A program made the position numbers and the translations under genes. This document shows positions 33,601-42,369 of a stretch of 47,637 nucleotides of DNA, piece after piece. Source of the stretch: Nitrospinota bacterium (lineage in GTDB: Bacteria > JADFOP01); NCBI GenBank assembly GCA_022562795.1, contig JADFOP010000013.1, positions 1 to 47,637 of the forward strand, read 5' to 3'. The notes below the pieces were generated by a model. The model saw only the letters and a program-made list of their open reading frames with translations. It searched no databases and had not been told where the DNA came from. Position 1 is the first letter of the stretch. Each line of letters opens with the position of its first letter.

Positions 33601-34247
33601 GCCCTCTGGGCTTGCCGCCGGGGCCGCTCCACCTGACGACGCAGCTCCTCTACGAGGTCGCCCACGCGCTCCAGGTTGTCGCTGGCCGCATCGAGCCTGC
33701 GTTGAGCGATAGCCCGCTTGTGCTTGTACTTCATCACGCCTGCGGCCTGCTCGATGAGGAGTCTGCGGTCTTCGGGTTTGGCGCTTACGATGGAGGCCAC
33801 CCGGTCCTGCTCGATGACGGCGAAGGCGTTGGTGGCCAGACCCGATTCGAGAAATAGCTCCACAATGTCCTTGAGACGGCAGGGGGACCCGTTGAGTCGG
33901 TACTCGCTGGTCCCATCACGGTAGAGACGGCGGGAGACCTTCACCTCGTCAAAGGCCGCGTAGGGGGAATCACCGAGGGTTGAGGCCGCATCCTCGAGAA
34001 CCAGAGAAACCTCGGCCATTCCGATCGGCGCCCGGGTGGCCGAGCCGTTGAATATGAGGTCTTCCATACGGCGGCCCCGCAGGAGCTTGGCGCTCTGCTC
34101 GCCTAACACCCAGCGAATAGCATCGGAGATGTTGCTCTTTCCGCAACCGTTGGGGCCGACAATGACGGTGATACCCGGCTCGAAGGTGAGGAGGGTGGGC
34201 TCGACGAATGACTTAAAGCCGACCAGCTCGATGGATTTGAGGTACAT
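30672..34247 (-). CDS. smc: Chromosome segregation ATPase SMC
   Basis: 1191 residues from ATG 34247 (GGAG 6 nt upstream; the ATG at 34259 lacks a ribosome site). Head motifs: Walker A GPNGCGKSN near residue 32, signature LLSAGERALTALALLFAMF and Walker B FCLLDEVDATLDDAN near the C-terminus. Two long coiled coils flank a hinge (about residues 510-660, with VVAELIECPPSYEVA and GNGPPKALPPSPGL). It condenses and segregates chromosomes with ScpA/ScpB, which are not in this window. Convergent with the receiver gene. Confidence 0.96.
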   Translation of the reverse strand: MYLKSIELVGFKSFVEPTLLTFEPGITVIVGPNGCGKSNISDAIRWVLGEQSAKLLRGRRMEDLIFNGSATRAPIGMAEVSLVLEDAASTLGDSPYAAFDEVKVSRRLYRDGTSEYRLNGSPCRLKDIVELFLESGLATNAFAVIEQDRVASIVSAKPEDRRLLIEQAAGVMKYKHKRAIAQRRLDAASDNLERVGDLVEELRRQVERPRRQAQRARRYKDLSRELRGVELTILAGEFFAAQARTESLAGEAERRRAELEGHAADVAAREGDLEGLRLDGVTKERAVAARRQELLECEGAIDRAEHRVGILRDEREKLSKEGEATDKELERLRGAVTQEAERMRSLEGRGRELEESYEAAWALHESRDAEAAAASELLQEAQAAQEPAKAIFLEQMRAESSLSNEATALEARRKALEVRREQLEGGSEADRESAEQIETSHRTHTAARRKTGEDHEEALRQRATCVNEMTRTAEAIHSVEEKISTLRETLTERRSLLSSLEAIHRSFEGYREGVRYLMERREESAELAGIRGVVAELIECPPSYEVAIEAALGERVQSLVVETHSDARVAIERLRDDSAGRSAFIPLSLEGNGPPKALPPSPGLIGPAMEVVSCREEFRPVIRHLLGGVWLVEDLDTALDVWRNNGRSVTLVTLDGIVMEPNGLIIGGSANSGHLELLKKRRLVRQLSDEVVDLQERLAPMEEELARLLHQRQTLEGDRELLNRRIAELDKRLVEVDKTLEHLALERERIARSLEVAAAEASRLEVDLEAIDADQARLADLRNEAESDRLKQEGLIAEAEKALAEAASSWEEARQAVHEQSLTVTRLRGERDAHRAEQTAAVQRSEDLSARLADLESRRVEAAKREAAVGHSLEALEAELQEHFKKRAGLTDRLRAVEEKLVSHQRVALAAEEAIGRSRDRLDEAKDRMGPIEVAQAEVRVEIAHIEERLRRDWRLVSPALVAYHDPEGPPLEERRRKAEALRNRLRNLGGVNLEALEEFEEVEARHAFLAAQKTDLERSIADLTKVIEKVDRTTRRMLRETFEAVNTRFQEVFARLFEGGSAMLVLTDDDILEAGVEVSVQPPGKRLGSITLLSAGERALTALALLFAMFLVKPAPFCLLDEVDATLDDANIQRFTNLLKERAAETQFIVITHNKQTMVQGEVLCGVTMEEEGVSRVVSLNLEQASAHAH

Positions 34248-34286
34248 CACTTTCTCCATCCGAACCGGCAGGCGCGCTTATCAGAT

Positions 34287-34315
34287 ATCCTACCACTCGA
34301 CGGAATCCTTGTAAA
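34287..34315 (-). promoter_or_regulatory. Likely smc promoter
   Basis: TTTACA (34315-34310), 17 bp, TAGGAT (34292-34287) on the minus strand. The start at about 34280 leaves a leader of about 33 nt. Confidence 0.5.
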
Positions 34316-34704
34316 GGAAAAAATACAATACTTTGTGCCGATTCTCCGCTCGGCGTCAAGATGTTGTGTGGGTCCCCTGTTACGGTCGTCAAGCCTCTGG
34401 GGCGGTTCCCTTAATCAAACGCCCCACTGGCTCGCCGAGACTTAAAGGATTGATTTCCTCTAGACTGCCGGATATACTTTTATTTGGAGCAAGGTTGGCA
34501 ACTGGGGCGCCTGGCTTAACAGTTTGTGTATTTTTAAATCGGAGAGCCGCCGCGGCGGATCTCGCCTCCACGTGGCCTCCGATGGGCTGACAGCCGCCCT
34601 GTCCATGAAGCGCCTTCAGGCCCTCATTGCCGAATCGTCGATCAATCCTCCTCGGGTGGAATCTGTTGCTCATGACCTTGGGGAATACTGAGGCGTAGCG
34701 GCCC
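34316..34704. other. Gene-poor gap with a hairpin and a possible small ORF
   Basis: TGGGGCG (34398-34404) and CGCCCCA (34420-34426) form a 7-bp stem-loop. A plus-strand frame from GTG 34572 (or ATG 34605) to TGA 34691 encodes 39 residues ending SVAHDLGEY, 13 nt before the next gene. It has an amphipathic helical look with only a faint FlgM-like feel; I do not call it a gene. Otherwise nothing is evident. Confidence 0.3.
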
Positions 34705-35439
34705 ATGGATTCGCCTGGCGCATACGTGGGGCGGCTCCTTGGAGCGCTTCGGGACCGTCTGGCCCTTCGCCTGTCCCTCACCCGCATCCAGCCTAACCAG
34801 ATAACACTCCTTGGCGTGGCCCTATCGGCCGCGGCGGGCTTCCTCTTCGCCCAGCTCGCCGAGGGCTGGGCGGGCGCGGTGCTCCTCGGTGCCGGGACGT
34901 GCGATGTCCTCGCCGGGGCCCTGGCCCGGGCCAAGGGCAAGCTCACCACCTTTGGGGCCATTTACGATTCGACCCTAGACCGCTATAGTGACTTCTTCAT
35001 ATTCTTCGGCATAGCGATCGGGGGCCTGCGGGCACTTCGGGCCGACAGGTTCGGGCTTGCCCTCGCGGTCACCGTCGGGGCGGTCCTGACGAGCTACGTG
35101 CGTGCTCGCGCCGAGCGTCACATCGAGAGGTGCGACGTGGGATTTACGGAACGGCCCGAGCGGCTGGTGGCGATAATCGTGGGCGCCTTGATCGGCCACC
35201 TCGACAGGGCACTCTGGGTCCTCGTCCCGTTGACCCACTTGACTGTAATCCAGCGGCTGCTCTACACGCGCCACGCGTTGGGGCCACAGCAACCCCTACC
35301 GTCGGGCTGGAGGAGAATGCTCCGAGGCCTTCTGCTGTGGCCTTACCCCCGGATGAGCTGGCAGTACGACCTGGTGGCTGGCTGCATAATGGCCTTACTT
35401 ATTGTCCCCTGGCCGTTGCCGTTGGGTCTAATAATATAA
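34705..35439 (+). CDS. CDP-alcohol phosphatidyltransferase family membrane protein
   Basis: 244 residues with about six hydrophobic helices. The family motif spans residues 67-92: CDVLAGALAR ... FGAIYDSTLDRYSD. D67, G71, A74-R75, G84, D88 and D92 are present, but the second metal-binding Asp is Ala (A70). The enzymes transfer a phosphatidyl group from CDP-diacylglycerol to an alcohol such as glycerol phosphate or inositol phosphate. The headgroup cannot be told here, and the A70 change may alter or abolish catalysis. The next gene is a secreted protein 38 nt downstream. Confidence 0.82.
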   Translation: MDSPGAYVGRLLGALRDRLALRLSLTRIQPNQITLLGVALSAAAGFLFAQLAEGWAGAVLLGAGTCDVLAGALARAKGKLTTFGAIYDSTLDRYSDFFIFFGIAIGGLRALRADRFGLALAVTVGAVLTSYVRARAERHIERCDVGFTERPERLVAIIVGALIGHLDRALWVLVPLTHLTVIQRLLYTRHALGPQQPLPSGWRRMLRGLLLWPYPRMSWQYDLVAGCIMALLIVPWPLPLGLII

Positions 35440-35477
35440 ATTGGGCACTTCTTGCCCCCGAGAAGGAGAAAAAAACC

Positions 35478-35840
35478 ATGACGCGTAGAGTCACTATTGC
35501 TGGTCTGCTCCTTGTCGTGGCCGCCCTTGGGGGTGGTACGGTGGCAGCAACCGAGGAGAAAACACCTCCCACGCCGCACGAGGCCTCCAGCACTGTCCTT
35601 TCCCTCAAGGCCAATATGGGAGGACATCACTTGGAAGTGGAGGTCGAGCAGACCGACGACGGGGTAACCGTCAAGGGCGCCCTTGATGAGAAGACCATCG
35701 AGGCCTACGGCACGCGCCAGGCCGACGGGACGGTCCGCGTGGAGGTCACCTCGGACAATGAGACTATGCTCGAGATGACCATCAACCCTGAGGCTTTGGT
35801 CCAGATGACTACTCCCTCCGGCCCTCCAACGCAGCCGTAG
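35478..35840 (+). CDS. Small secreted protein of unknown function
   Basis: 120 residues from ATG 35478, with AAGGAG 10 nt upstream; the same frame is open further 5' but inside the preceding gene. Signal peptide (MTRRVTIAGLLLVVAALGG, cleaved near residue 24), then a Thr/Pro linker and a beta-rich domain with alternating charged strands (HHLEVEVEQTDDGVTVKG and VRVEVTSDNETMLEM). It ends in a Pro/Thr tail. It is probably periplasmic. I do not recognise the family; it could resemble small heat-shock-like or immunoglobulin-like folds, which is a guess. Confidence 0.7.
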   Translation: MTRRVTIAGLLLVVAALGGGTVAATEEKTPPTPHEASSTVLSLKANMGGHHLEVEVEQTDDGVTVKGALDEKTIEAYGTRQADGTVRVEVTSDNETMLEMTINPEALVQMTTPSGPPTQP

Positions 35841-35900
35841 ATTCATAAGGGCCCGCCATACTCCCTCCTAAGGAGGAAGGGAGAAAGCCCCCCCATTTAA

Positions 35901-35930
35901 GTGTTCATTACATGAACACCATTGTTTTTT
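35901..35930 (+). terminator. Hairpin with downstream T-run between convergent genes
   Basis: GTGTTCAT (35901-35908), 3-nt loop, ATGAACAC (35912-35919), an 8-bp perfect stem, followed after 5 nt by six T (35925-35930). A second imperfect palindrome (CTCCCT ... AGGGAG) lies at about 35861-35883. It probably ends the plus-strand transcript; the perfect symmetry would also suit an operator. Confidence 0.55.
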
Positions 35931-36011
35931 AAAGAGTGTTCGGTGATAGGTGGCCACCGTACATGGCCTGTGGGACTATAGCAAATGTTGGGGCTTAAGG
36001 TCTCGCGGAAG

Positions 36012-36719
36012 CTATATATTGGGTCTCGTACTTTCTAGCCGCTTCAGTGCCTGTCGGGCGGCGGCCTGTTCGGCATCCTTTTTGCTCTTTCCGGTGCCTC
36101 GGCCTAATAATCCCTTGGAATCAAACACCTCGATCTCAAAAGTCTTTTGGTGGTCGGGGCCCCGTTGAGCGACAACTGTATAGTTCGGCAGGCCCTGACT
36201 CGTCTCCTGACACCACTCCTGGAGGAGGCTTTTGAAGTCGGTCGTAGGTACCGCCGAAGCCACATCCTCTAGGACATCTGCGAAAAGGTCCAACAGAATG
36301 GACCGAGTCCTGTCGTATCCCGCCTCCAGGTAGAGGGCCGCCGCCAGAGCCTCGTAAGCGCCGGCTAGGAGCGAGGGTTTGTCCCTACCTCCTGTAAGCT
36401 CCTCCCCGCGGCCGAGCCGCAGGTGGTCTCCCAGGCCGAGGAGTCGGGCCCGGTTGGCCAGGGCCGCCTCGTTGACTAAGTGGGATCGTCGCTTGGAGAG
36501 CACTCCCTCAGGGGCGTTGGGAAGCGTTTGGACGAAGTGCTCCGAGATGACGAGGTCGATGACCGCGTCGCCGAGGAATTCGAGCCGCTCGTTGTGCGAT
36601 GTGGGCTCGGGCTGCTCGTGGGCGAAGGAGGTGTGGGTCAGGGCCTGCTCCAGGAGGTCCTTGTCGGCAAAGTTATAGCCGATTCGTTCCTCCAGGGAGG
36701 CCAGAGGTGGGCGAGGCAT
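36012..36719 (-). CDS. rnc: Ribonuclease III
   Basis: 235 residues. The RNase III signature NERLEFLGDAVIDL at residues about 42-55 contains the metal-binding Glu/Asp, with a second acidic cluster in the LLAGAYEALAAALYLEAG helix near 118-135. The C-terminal double-stranded RNA-binding domain (about 160-230) follows. It cleaves dsRNA in rRNA precursors and mRNAs. GGGAGG precedes the ATG. It is the last gene of the fatty-acid operon, 19 nt after fabF, a common arrangement. Confidence 0.95.
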   Translation of the reverse strand: MPRPPLASLEERIGYNFADKDLLEQALTHTSFAHEQPEPTSHNERLEFLGDAVIDLVISEHFVQTLPNAPEGVLSKRRSHLVNEAALANRARLLGLGDHLRLGRGEELTGGRDKPSLLAGAYEALAAALYLEAGYDRTRSILLDLFADVLEDVASAVPTTDFKSLLQEWCQETSQGLPNYTVVAQRGPDHQKTFEIEVFDSKGLLGRGTGKSKKDAEQAAARQALKRLESTRPNI

Positions 36720-36738
36720 GCTGCCTCCCTGATCAGCC

Positions 36739-37974
36739 CTACATCTTCAGAAATGCCAGCGTGACGTTCGTCCCCCCGAAGCCGAAAGAGTTGGACAGGA
36801 CCTTGCGGACGGTCGCCTTGCGCGCCTCGTTGGGGACGTAGTCGAGGTCACATTCCGGGTCGGGGGTCTCGTAGTTGATGGTGGGCGGGATAATGCCGTG
36901 CTTCATGGTCAAGATGGAGAAGATGGCCTCAACACCGCCGGCGGCGCCCATGAGGTGTCCGGTCATGGACTTGTTCGAGCTAATGGCCAGATTGTAGGCA
37001 TGCTCGCCAAAGACCTGCTTGATGGCTAGGGTTTCGAGCTTATCGTTGAAGGGGGTGGAGGTGCCGTGGGCGTTGATGTAGTCGACCTCCGTGGGGTCCC
37101 AGCCGGCCTCATCAACCGCCAGTTTTATGCACCGGGCCACCTGGGTTCCGTTGGGATCGGGCATTGTGATGTGGTGGGCATCTGCTGTCATGCCGTAGCC
37201 CACAATTTCGGCGTGGATCTCCGCCCCGCGGGCCCTGGCCCCCTCGAGGCTCTCCAGGACCAGAACTCCCGCGCCCTCCCCCATGACGAAACCGTCGCGG
37301 TCGGAGTCGAAGGGTCGGCTCGCGCCGACAGGATCGTCGTTGCGGGTCGAAAGGGCCCGCATGTTGGTGAAGCCGACTACCGCCAACGGGGTGATGGTGC
37401 CCTCGGTCCCGCCGGCCAGCATGATATCGGCGTCACCCCGTTGGATAATCTTGTAGGCATCTCCGATTGCGTGGCCGCCGGTGGCGCAGGCCGTGACCAC
37501 ACAGCTGTTGGGGCCCTTCATATTAAACCGCATGGAGACCTGACCGCTGGCCAGATTACAGATAATCATTGGGATAAAGAAGGGACTGACCCTCCTGTGC
37601 CCCTTTTCGAGCAACATCTTGTGGAAGTGCTCTATGGCCATCAGTCCACCCATTCCTGATCCTATGATGACACCGGCCCGCTCGGAGTTCTCTTCTGTGA
37701 TCTGGAGCTTTGCGTCCTCGAGGGCGCGATAGCTTGCCGCGAGTGAGTAGTGGATAAAGAGGTCCATCTTCTTGATCTCTTTTTTGTCCACCCAGTCTTC
37801 GGGCTGAAAGTCCTTGACCTCGCCGGCAATGCGTACGGGCAGGTCGTCGGCATCAAAACGGGTGATTGGCCCCAGCCCGCTCTTTCCGCGGATCGCTCCC
37901 TCCCAATTCTCCTCGATGGTGTTACCCAGGGGCGTTATGGCCCCTAGACCGGTTACGACGACTCGTCGGGACAA
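36739..37974 (-). CDS. fabF: Beta-ketoacyl-ACP synthase II
   Basis: 411 residues. The start is taken as TTG 37974: AAGGAGG ends 8 nt before it and the protein then begins [17 protein letters not shown] as in the family, whereas GTG 37983 abuts the ribosome site. Catalytic Cys in [12 protein letters not shown], His in [11 protein letters not shown] and His in [13 protein letters not shown] form the Cys-His-His triad. It elongates acyl-ACP with malonyl-ACP. Downstream of acpP, upstream of rnc. Confidence 0.95.
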   Translation of the reverse strand: MSRRVVVTGLGAITPLGNTIEENWEGAIRGKSGLGPITRFDADDLPVRIAGEVKDFQPEDWVDKKEIKKMDLFIHYSLAASYRALEDAKLQITEENSERAGVIIGSGMGGLMAIEHFHKMLLEKGHRRVSPFFIPMIICNLASGQVSMRFNMKGPNSCVVTACATGGHAIGDAYKIIQRGDADIMLAGGTEGTITPLAVVGFTNMRALSTRNDDPVGASRPFDSDRDGFVMGEGAGVLVLESLEGARARGAEIHAEIVGYGMTADAHHITMPDPNGTQVARCIKLAVDEAGWDPTEVDYINAHGTSTPFNDKLETLAIKQVFGEHAYNLAISSNKSMTGHLMGAAGGVEAIFSILTMKHGIIPPTINYETPDPECDLDYVPNEARKATVRKVLSNSFGFGGTNVTLAFLKM

Positions 37975-38012
37975 AGCAATCACCTCCTTCCATTGACCTC
38001 CCCGCTCGGGGG

Positions 38013-38249
38013 TCAGCCCAACTGCTGTTGTTTGACATAGTCAATTGCATCTTTGACCGTGACAATTTTTTCGGCCTCCTCGTCAGGGATTTCGACGTCG
38101 AACTCCTCTTCGAAGGCCATGATCAGCTCCACCGTGTCTAAGCTGTCCGCACCCAAATCATCAATAAAGGATGCCTTGGGAGTCACTTCATCCTCTTCTA
38201 CACCCAACTGCTCCACAATAATCTCTTTCACGCGTTGATCCAGCGACAT
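38013..38249 (-). CDS. acpP: Acyl carrier protein
   Basis: 78 residues, strongly acidic. The phosphopantetheine Ser is in [18 protein letters not shown] (the DSL motif). It carries growing acyl chains for the Fab enzymes encoded beside it and for PlsX. AAGGAGG precedes the ATG. The codon use (plain GAG/GAC, few rare codons) and strong ribosome site fit high expression. Confidence 0.97.
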   Translation of the reverse strand: MSLDQRVKEIIVEQLGVEEDEVTPKASFIDDLGADSLDTVELIMAFEEEFDVEIPDEEAEKIVTVKDAIDYVKQQQLG

Positions 38250-38309
38250 GGTCGGGGTTCCTCCTTCTACGTCCCGTCGGAGCGGGCTGGTCAGCCCCGG
38301 GGGCGCATA

Positions 38310-39053
38310 TTACGGCATTAACATGCCCCCATTGATATGAATCACTTGTCCCGTAATATAACACGCCCCGTCACCTGCAAGAAATAGCACAGCGTGGGCC
38401 ACATCCTCGGGGCTACCTAGGCGTCCCAGAGGAATATGGCTCAGGAGCTCTTCTCTAATCTTTTCCGGGAGCGCCTGCGTCATGGCTGTGTCGATAAAAC
38501 CTGGAGCGATTGCATTGACCGTGACCTCCCGGAGGGCCCCCTCCCGCGCAAGGGCCTTCGTCAGACCGATGACGCCAGCCTTGCTGGCGGCGTAATTTGC
38601 CTGGCCTACGTTGCCCATAACACCTACAACGGAGCTTATGTTGATTATCCTGCCGGCCCGCTGCTTGAGCATGACCTTGAGGGCCGCCTGGGAGCAGAGC
38701 CAGGTCCCGGTGAGGTTGACGCCCATGACGATATCCCAGTCGGCTGGCTTGAGCCGAATGCCCAGGGCATCGCGAGTGATGCCCGCATTGTTGACTAGTA
38801 TATCGAGCCGACCGAGTTCGGCCACACAACGGCCCACCATAGTCCCGACCTGGTCGGGGTCGGTGACGTCGCAGGCCACCGCCACGGCTCGGCCCCCCTC
38901 GTCGGCAATATCCTTTACGACCGTCTTGGCCCCTACCTCATCCACATCGGCCACACAGCATGCGGCCCCAGCTCCCGCAAGGACCCTTGAGATGGCCTCG
39001 CCAATCCCTCGGGCCGCTCCCGTAACCAGCGCAACCTTACCCGATAGTACCAC
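38310..39053 (-). CDS. fabG: 3-oxoacyl-ACP reductase
   Basis: 247 residues. A short-chain dehydrogenase: NADPH site TGAARGIGEA at residues 12-21, NNAG (LVNNAGITRDA), and catalytic Ser-Tyr-Lys in NISSVVG ... QANYAASKAG. It reduces beta-ketoacyl-ACP in fatty-acid elongation. Position between fabD and acpP confirms the assignment among the many SDR paralogues. Start is GTG 39053 with GGAGG just upstream. Confidence 0.95.
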   Translation of the reverse strand: MVLSGKVALVTGAARGIGEAISRVLAGAGAACCVADVDEVGAKTVVKDIADEGGRAVAVACDVTDPDQVGTMVGRCVAELGRLDILVNNAGITRDALGIRLKPADWDIVMGVNLTGTWLCSQAALKVMLKQRAGRIINISSVVGVMGNVGQANYAASKAGVIGLTKALAREGALREVTVNAIAPGFIDTAMTQALPEKIREELLSHIPLGRLGSPEDVAHAVLFLAGDGACYITGQVIHINGGMLMP

Positions 39054-39065
39054 CCGCCTCCCCCT

Positions 39066-40007
39066 CTAAGCCGTCAGAGCCGCCAGCGTTTTTTCGAAGC
39101 TTGCCGGATCTTCGACGTTGTAGGTGGTTGTGTCCTGAGAGTGGCGCCGGAGCAGAGCGCTCAAAACCCGGCCTGGGCCCACTTCTATGGTTGCCTTGAT
39201 GCCAGACCTTACGAGAGCATCCATGGTCGCCACCCACTGGACGGGGGAGACGACCTGGCGCACGAGGAGCTCTTTGACCCGCTCCAAGCCTGTCACCGGC
39301 TCGGCGGTAACATTTGCAATCACGGGAAATCGGAAAGGCTCTAGCTCCAAGGGCTCAAGGGCCTTACCGAGCTCAGCACCCGCGGGCTCCATGAGCCGGC
39401 AGTGAAACGGCCCACTGACGGGCAACATGATGGCCCTTCTGGCGCCAGCCGCCTCGGCGGCCTCCACCAACGCTTCCACAGACGTTCGATGGCCGGCCAC
39501 GACCACTTGGTCGGTGGCGTTTAGGTTGGCCGGCTGGAGCACGCGCTCACCCCCGTCGTCCAACTGTCGACACAGAGACTGGATGGTCTTTTGATCGAGC
39601 CCGATTATGGCCGCCATGGCTCCACGGCCCGAGGGCACGGCGGCATTCATCGCCGCTCCCCTCCACCGGACCAGCCGTAAGGCATCAGCAAAGCGTAGTA
39701 CACCGGCCACCACGAGGGCCGAATACTCACCCAAGCTATGGCCGGCGGCGATGATGGGTGGTGGCAGGCCGGCCTCCTCCAAAATGCGGGCCACCGCAAC
39801 GCTGAGGGTGAGGATTGCGGGCTGTGTGTTTTCGGTCTCGGTGAGAGTTGCCTCCGGGCCCGTAAAGCAGATGTCCGAAATTTGGTCGCCGAGGACCTCA
39901 TCGGCTTCGCCAAAAGTCGCCCGAGCCGTCGGAAAGGCTTCGACCAACGAGCGTCCCATGCCCACGTACTGTGAGCCCTGCCCGGGGAATAGCCACGCCA
40001 CGCGCAT
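39066..40007 (-). CDS. fabD: Malonyl-CoA:ACP transacylase
   Basis: 313 residues from ATG 40007, which has AAGGAG 8 nt upstream; the in-frame codon at 40031 lies inside fabH. GQGSQ at residues 10-14, nucleophile Ser in AGHSLGEYSAL, and catalytic His in VSGPFHCRLM. It loads malonyl groups on ACP. It lies 17 nt after the fabH stop and 12 nt before fabG. Confidence 0.95.
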   Translation of the reverse strand: MRVAWLFPGQGSQYVGMGRSLVEAFPTARATFGEADEVLGDQISDICFTGPEATLTETENTQPAILTLSVAVARILEEAGLPPPIIAAGHSLGEYSALVVAGVLRFADALRLVRWRGAAMNAAVPSGRGAMAAIIGLDQKTIQSLCRQLDDGGERVLQPANLNATDQVVVAGHRTSVEALVEAAEAAGARRAIMLPVSGPFHCRLMEPAGAELGKALEPLELEPFRFPVIANVTAEPVTGLERVKELLVRQVVSPVQWVATMDALVRSGIKATIEVGPGRVLSALLRRHSQDTTTYNVEDPASFEKTLAALTA

Positions 40008-40024
40008 CCGTCCCGCTCCTTCGC

Positions 40025-41008
40025 CTACCATCTGATTAAGGTCGAGCCCCAGGTCAGCCCGGCCCCCATTCCTACTAACAGCACGAGGTCGTCCCGGTTG
40101 ACCCGACCGGACCGCCGGGCCTCGTCGAGAGCAATGGGGATTGAGGCTGCCGAGGTGTTGCCCAGCCGGTCGAGGTTGATGAAGACCTTCTCTCGCTGTA
40201 TGCCGAGCCTTTTGGAGATAGCATCGATAATTCGACTATTCGCCTGGTGAGGGATGAAGAGATCCACATCGGTCGGCTTGTAGCCATGGTGGTCGAGGAC
40301 CTCGAGGGCCGCCCTGCTCATGGTCCTTACGGCAAGCTTGAAGGTCTCATTTCCCCGCATCTGGATGTAGTTGAGGCGGTTGCGGAGAACCTCCTCACTC
40401 ATGGGCATCCGGCTTCCGCCCCCTTGGATGATGAGGTGATCGGCCATGCCGCCGTCGGCGTGGAGGTGGGTCGAGAGGATGCCCCGGCTTGGGTCGTCGG
40501 AGGCCCGAAGCACCGTGGCACCCGCCCCATCGGCGAAAAGGACGCACGTGTTACGGTCCTTCCAGTCGATGATACGACTCAAGACCTCCGCGCCCACCAC
40601 GAGGATGGTCCGGTAGCGGCCCGTCAGAAGGTATTGCTCGGCAACCGACAGGCCGTAGATAAAACCCGAGCAGGCTGCCGAGAGGTCGAACGCCGCCGCC
40701 TGCCATGCGCCTAGATGGCGCTGGAGGTGGCATGCTGTCGCAGGAAAAGGGGTATCCGGGGTCACGGTAGCTACCACCAGTAGGTCTAGCTCCCCCGGGG
40801 TAACCTTCGCGTCGTCGAGGGCCACCAGAGATGCCTGATAGGCCATATCGCTGGTCGCCTCGTCCTGGTCTGCTAGGCGCCGCTCCCGAATCCCCGTTCG
40901 GGTGAAAATCCACTCGTCACTCGTCTCGACCATCTTCTCCAGGTCGAAGTTCGTCAATACCCGCTTGGGGGTGTACGAGCCCGTTCCGATGATTCTTACA
41001 CCCTTCAT
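40025..41008 (-). CDS. fabH: Beta-ketoacyl-ACP synthase III
   Basis: 327 residues from ATG 41008 (MKGVRIIGTGSYTPK, AAGGAG 10 nt upstream); the longer frame to 41062 would overlap plsX. Catalytic Cys in DLSAACSGFIYG, His in FIPHQANSRI and Asn in DRLGNTSAAS. It condenses a starter acyl-CoA with malonyl-ACP to begin fatty-acid synthesis. It follows plsX closely, the usual order. Confidence 0.95.
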   Translation of the reverse strand: MKGVRIIGTGSYTPKRVLTNFDLEKMVETSDEWIFTRTGIRERRLADQDEATSDMAYQASLVALDDAKVTPGELDLLVVATVTPDTPFPATACHLQRHLGAWQAAAFDLSAACSGFIYGLSVAEQYLLTGRYRTILVVGAEVLSRIIDWKDRNTCVLFADGAGATVLRASDDPSRGILSTHLHADGGMADHLIIQGGGSRMPMSEEVLRNRLNYIQMRGNETFKLAVRTMSRAALEVLDHHGYKPTDVDLFIPHQANSRIIDAISKRLGIQREKVFINLDRLGNTSAASIPIALDEARRSGRVNRDDLVLLVGMGAGLTWGSTLIRW

Positions 41009-41015
41009 CCTCGTC

Positions 41016-42125
41016 TCACTCCTTGGCTCCGTCTTCTCCGCTTCCGGTTGGCTCATCCTCATGGGACCCCTTTCGCTGGAAGGACTCCCTGATGGAGCGC
41101 CAAATCCGGCCCTTCACATGGGCGCCCTCTTGGATCTCCTGGTTCAGCTCGATGTCGTCCTGAATACGGGTACTGATGTTGTGAATGACAAATCGGCGGG
41201 CCTGGTAGATTGCGTTCTTGACCGCGCGGGGCGATGAAGCGCCGTGGCCGATGATGCAGGTGCCGTTGGTCCCCAGCAGGGGCGCCCCACCCAGCGAGGC
41301 GTAGTCGGTCGTTCCCATGAGCAGTTCCAGGTCTGATTTGAGCAAGACGGAAGCCAGTCTACCCGCTATACGGGAGCTGAACAGCTCCTCGAGCTTGGAT
41401 TGATAGTGATCCGCAAGACCTTCGGAAAACTTCAAACCCACGTTGCCTGCAAACCCATCGCACACGATAACGTCGGCCTGACCGCTGAATACTCCCTTGC
41501 CGTCGACGTTACCGATGAAATGGAGGCTCGAGCGCTTGAGCATCTCATAAGCCTCTAGAATGGTCTCGTTGCCCTTGCCCTCTTCTTCGCCGATAGTGAG
41601 CAGGCCCACCTTGGGCTTTATGTTGCCCAGAATGTATTTGGCATAGACAGCCCCCATGATGCCGAACTGGAAGAGCTGGATCGCCTTGCATTCGACGTTT
41701 GCTCCCACATCAAGCACAATGGAGTGTCCGTGAAGAGAGGGGAAGAGGGCGGCGATAGCAGGCCGAAAGATTCCCTTCAAGGGCCGAAGAATCAATGTGG
41801 CGGCGGCCAGGGCCGCACCGGTGTTGCCAGCGGTGAAGACTGCATCGGCCTCGCCGTTCTTAACCATCTGGATGGCCACACGGATGGAAGAGTCCTTCTT
41901 GCGACGCAGAGCCTTGGAAGGCGCTTCGTCCATAGCCACCACCTGGGAGGCGTGCTGGATATGCACCGGTAGGTCGGCAGTCTCGTGCTGGGCTAGCTCT
42001 TCCTCCAGAATTCCCTTGTCGCCAACCAATATGACGGGAATACGAAAATCCCTCGCCGCCAGCACTGCTCCCTCAACGATGGTACGAGGAGCATTGTCGC
42101 CGCCCATGGCATCGATGGCGATCAT
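41016..42125 (-). CDS. plsX: Phosphate acyltransferase
   Basis: 369 residues from ATG 42125, with GAGG 9 nt upstream; the GTG at 42140 would contain that site. Starts MIAIDAMGGDNAP, the PlsX hallmark, and has the family motifs VFTAGNTGAALAAA and VCDGFAGNVGLKFSEG. It makes acyl-phosphate from acyl-ACP for phospholipid synthesis. A 20-residue polar tail extends past the core. It lies between rpmF and fabH, as in many bacteria. Confidence 0.95.
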   Translation of the reverse strand: MIAIDAMGGDNAPRTIVEGAVLAARDFRIPVILVGDKGILEEELAQHETADLPVHIQHASQVVAMDEAPSKALRRKKDSSIRVAIQMVKNGEADAVFTAGNTGAALAAATLILRPLKGIFRPAIAALFPSLHGHSIVLDVGANVECKAIQLFQFGIMGAVYAKYILGNIKPKVGLLTIGEEEGKGNETILEAYEMLKRSSLHFIGNVDGKGVFSGQADVIVCDGFAGNVGLKFSEGLADHYQSKLEELFSSRIAGRLASVLLKSDLELLMGTTDYASLGGAPLLGTNGTCIIGHGASSPRAVKNAIYQARRFVIHNISTRIQDDIELNQEIQEGAHVKGRIWRSIRESFQRKGSHEDEPTGSGEDGAKE

Positions 42126-42167
42126 CGAAGAGTTCCTCACCAGTTCGCCCCTAGGGGCGAACGGATA

Positions 42168-42350
42168 CTAGACTTCCTCCACGGCTAAGACCGGTCGGCC
42201 CCGGTACGTCCCGCAATTGGGACACGCCCTGTGGGGTTGTTTGGGCTCATTACATTGGGGGCAAGTGGTCAACGTTGGAGCCGTGAGCTTTTGGTGGGTT
42301 CGCCGTTTGTTGCGGCGAGCCCGTGAATGTCGGCGCTTGGGCACAGCCAT
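42168..42350 (-). CDS. rpmF: 50S ribosomal protein L32
   Basis: 60 residues. Starts MAVPKRRHSRARRNKRR, the invariant L32 lead, and carries a zinc ribbon with CPQC and CPNC. It is a structural protein of the large subunit. It sits 19 nt after the YceD-like gene and 42 nt before plsX, the conserved yceD-rpmF-plsX arrangement. Confidence 0.97.
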   Translation of the reverse strand: MAVPKRRHSRARRNKRRTHQKLTAPTLTTCPQCNEPKQPHRACPNCGTYRGRPVLAVEEV

Positions 42351-42369
42351 GGATCAATCCTCAGTGACT

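Noticed and set aside
34572-34691. Small ORF as a FlgM-type anti-sigma factor
   Set aside because: Only a loose helical likeness; the usual Gly-x-Tyr-x-Val-Asp core is absent.
34389-34961. Minus-strand ORF of 190 residues over the start of the CDP-alcohol transferase
   Set aside because: Arg/Ala/Pro-rich shadow of a convincing plus-strand membrane protein.
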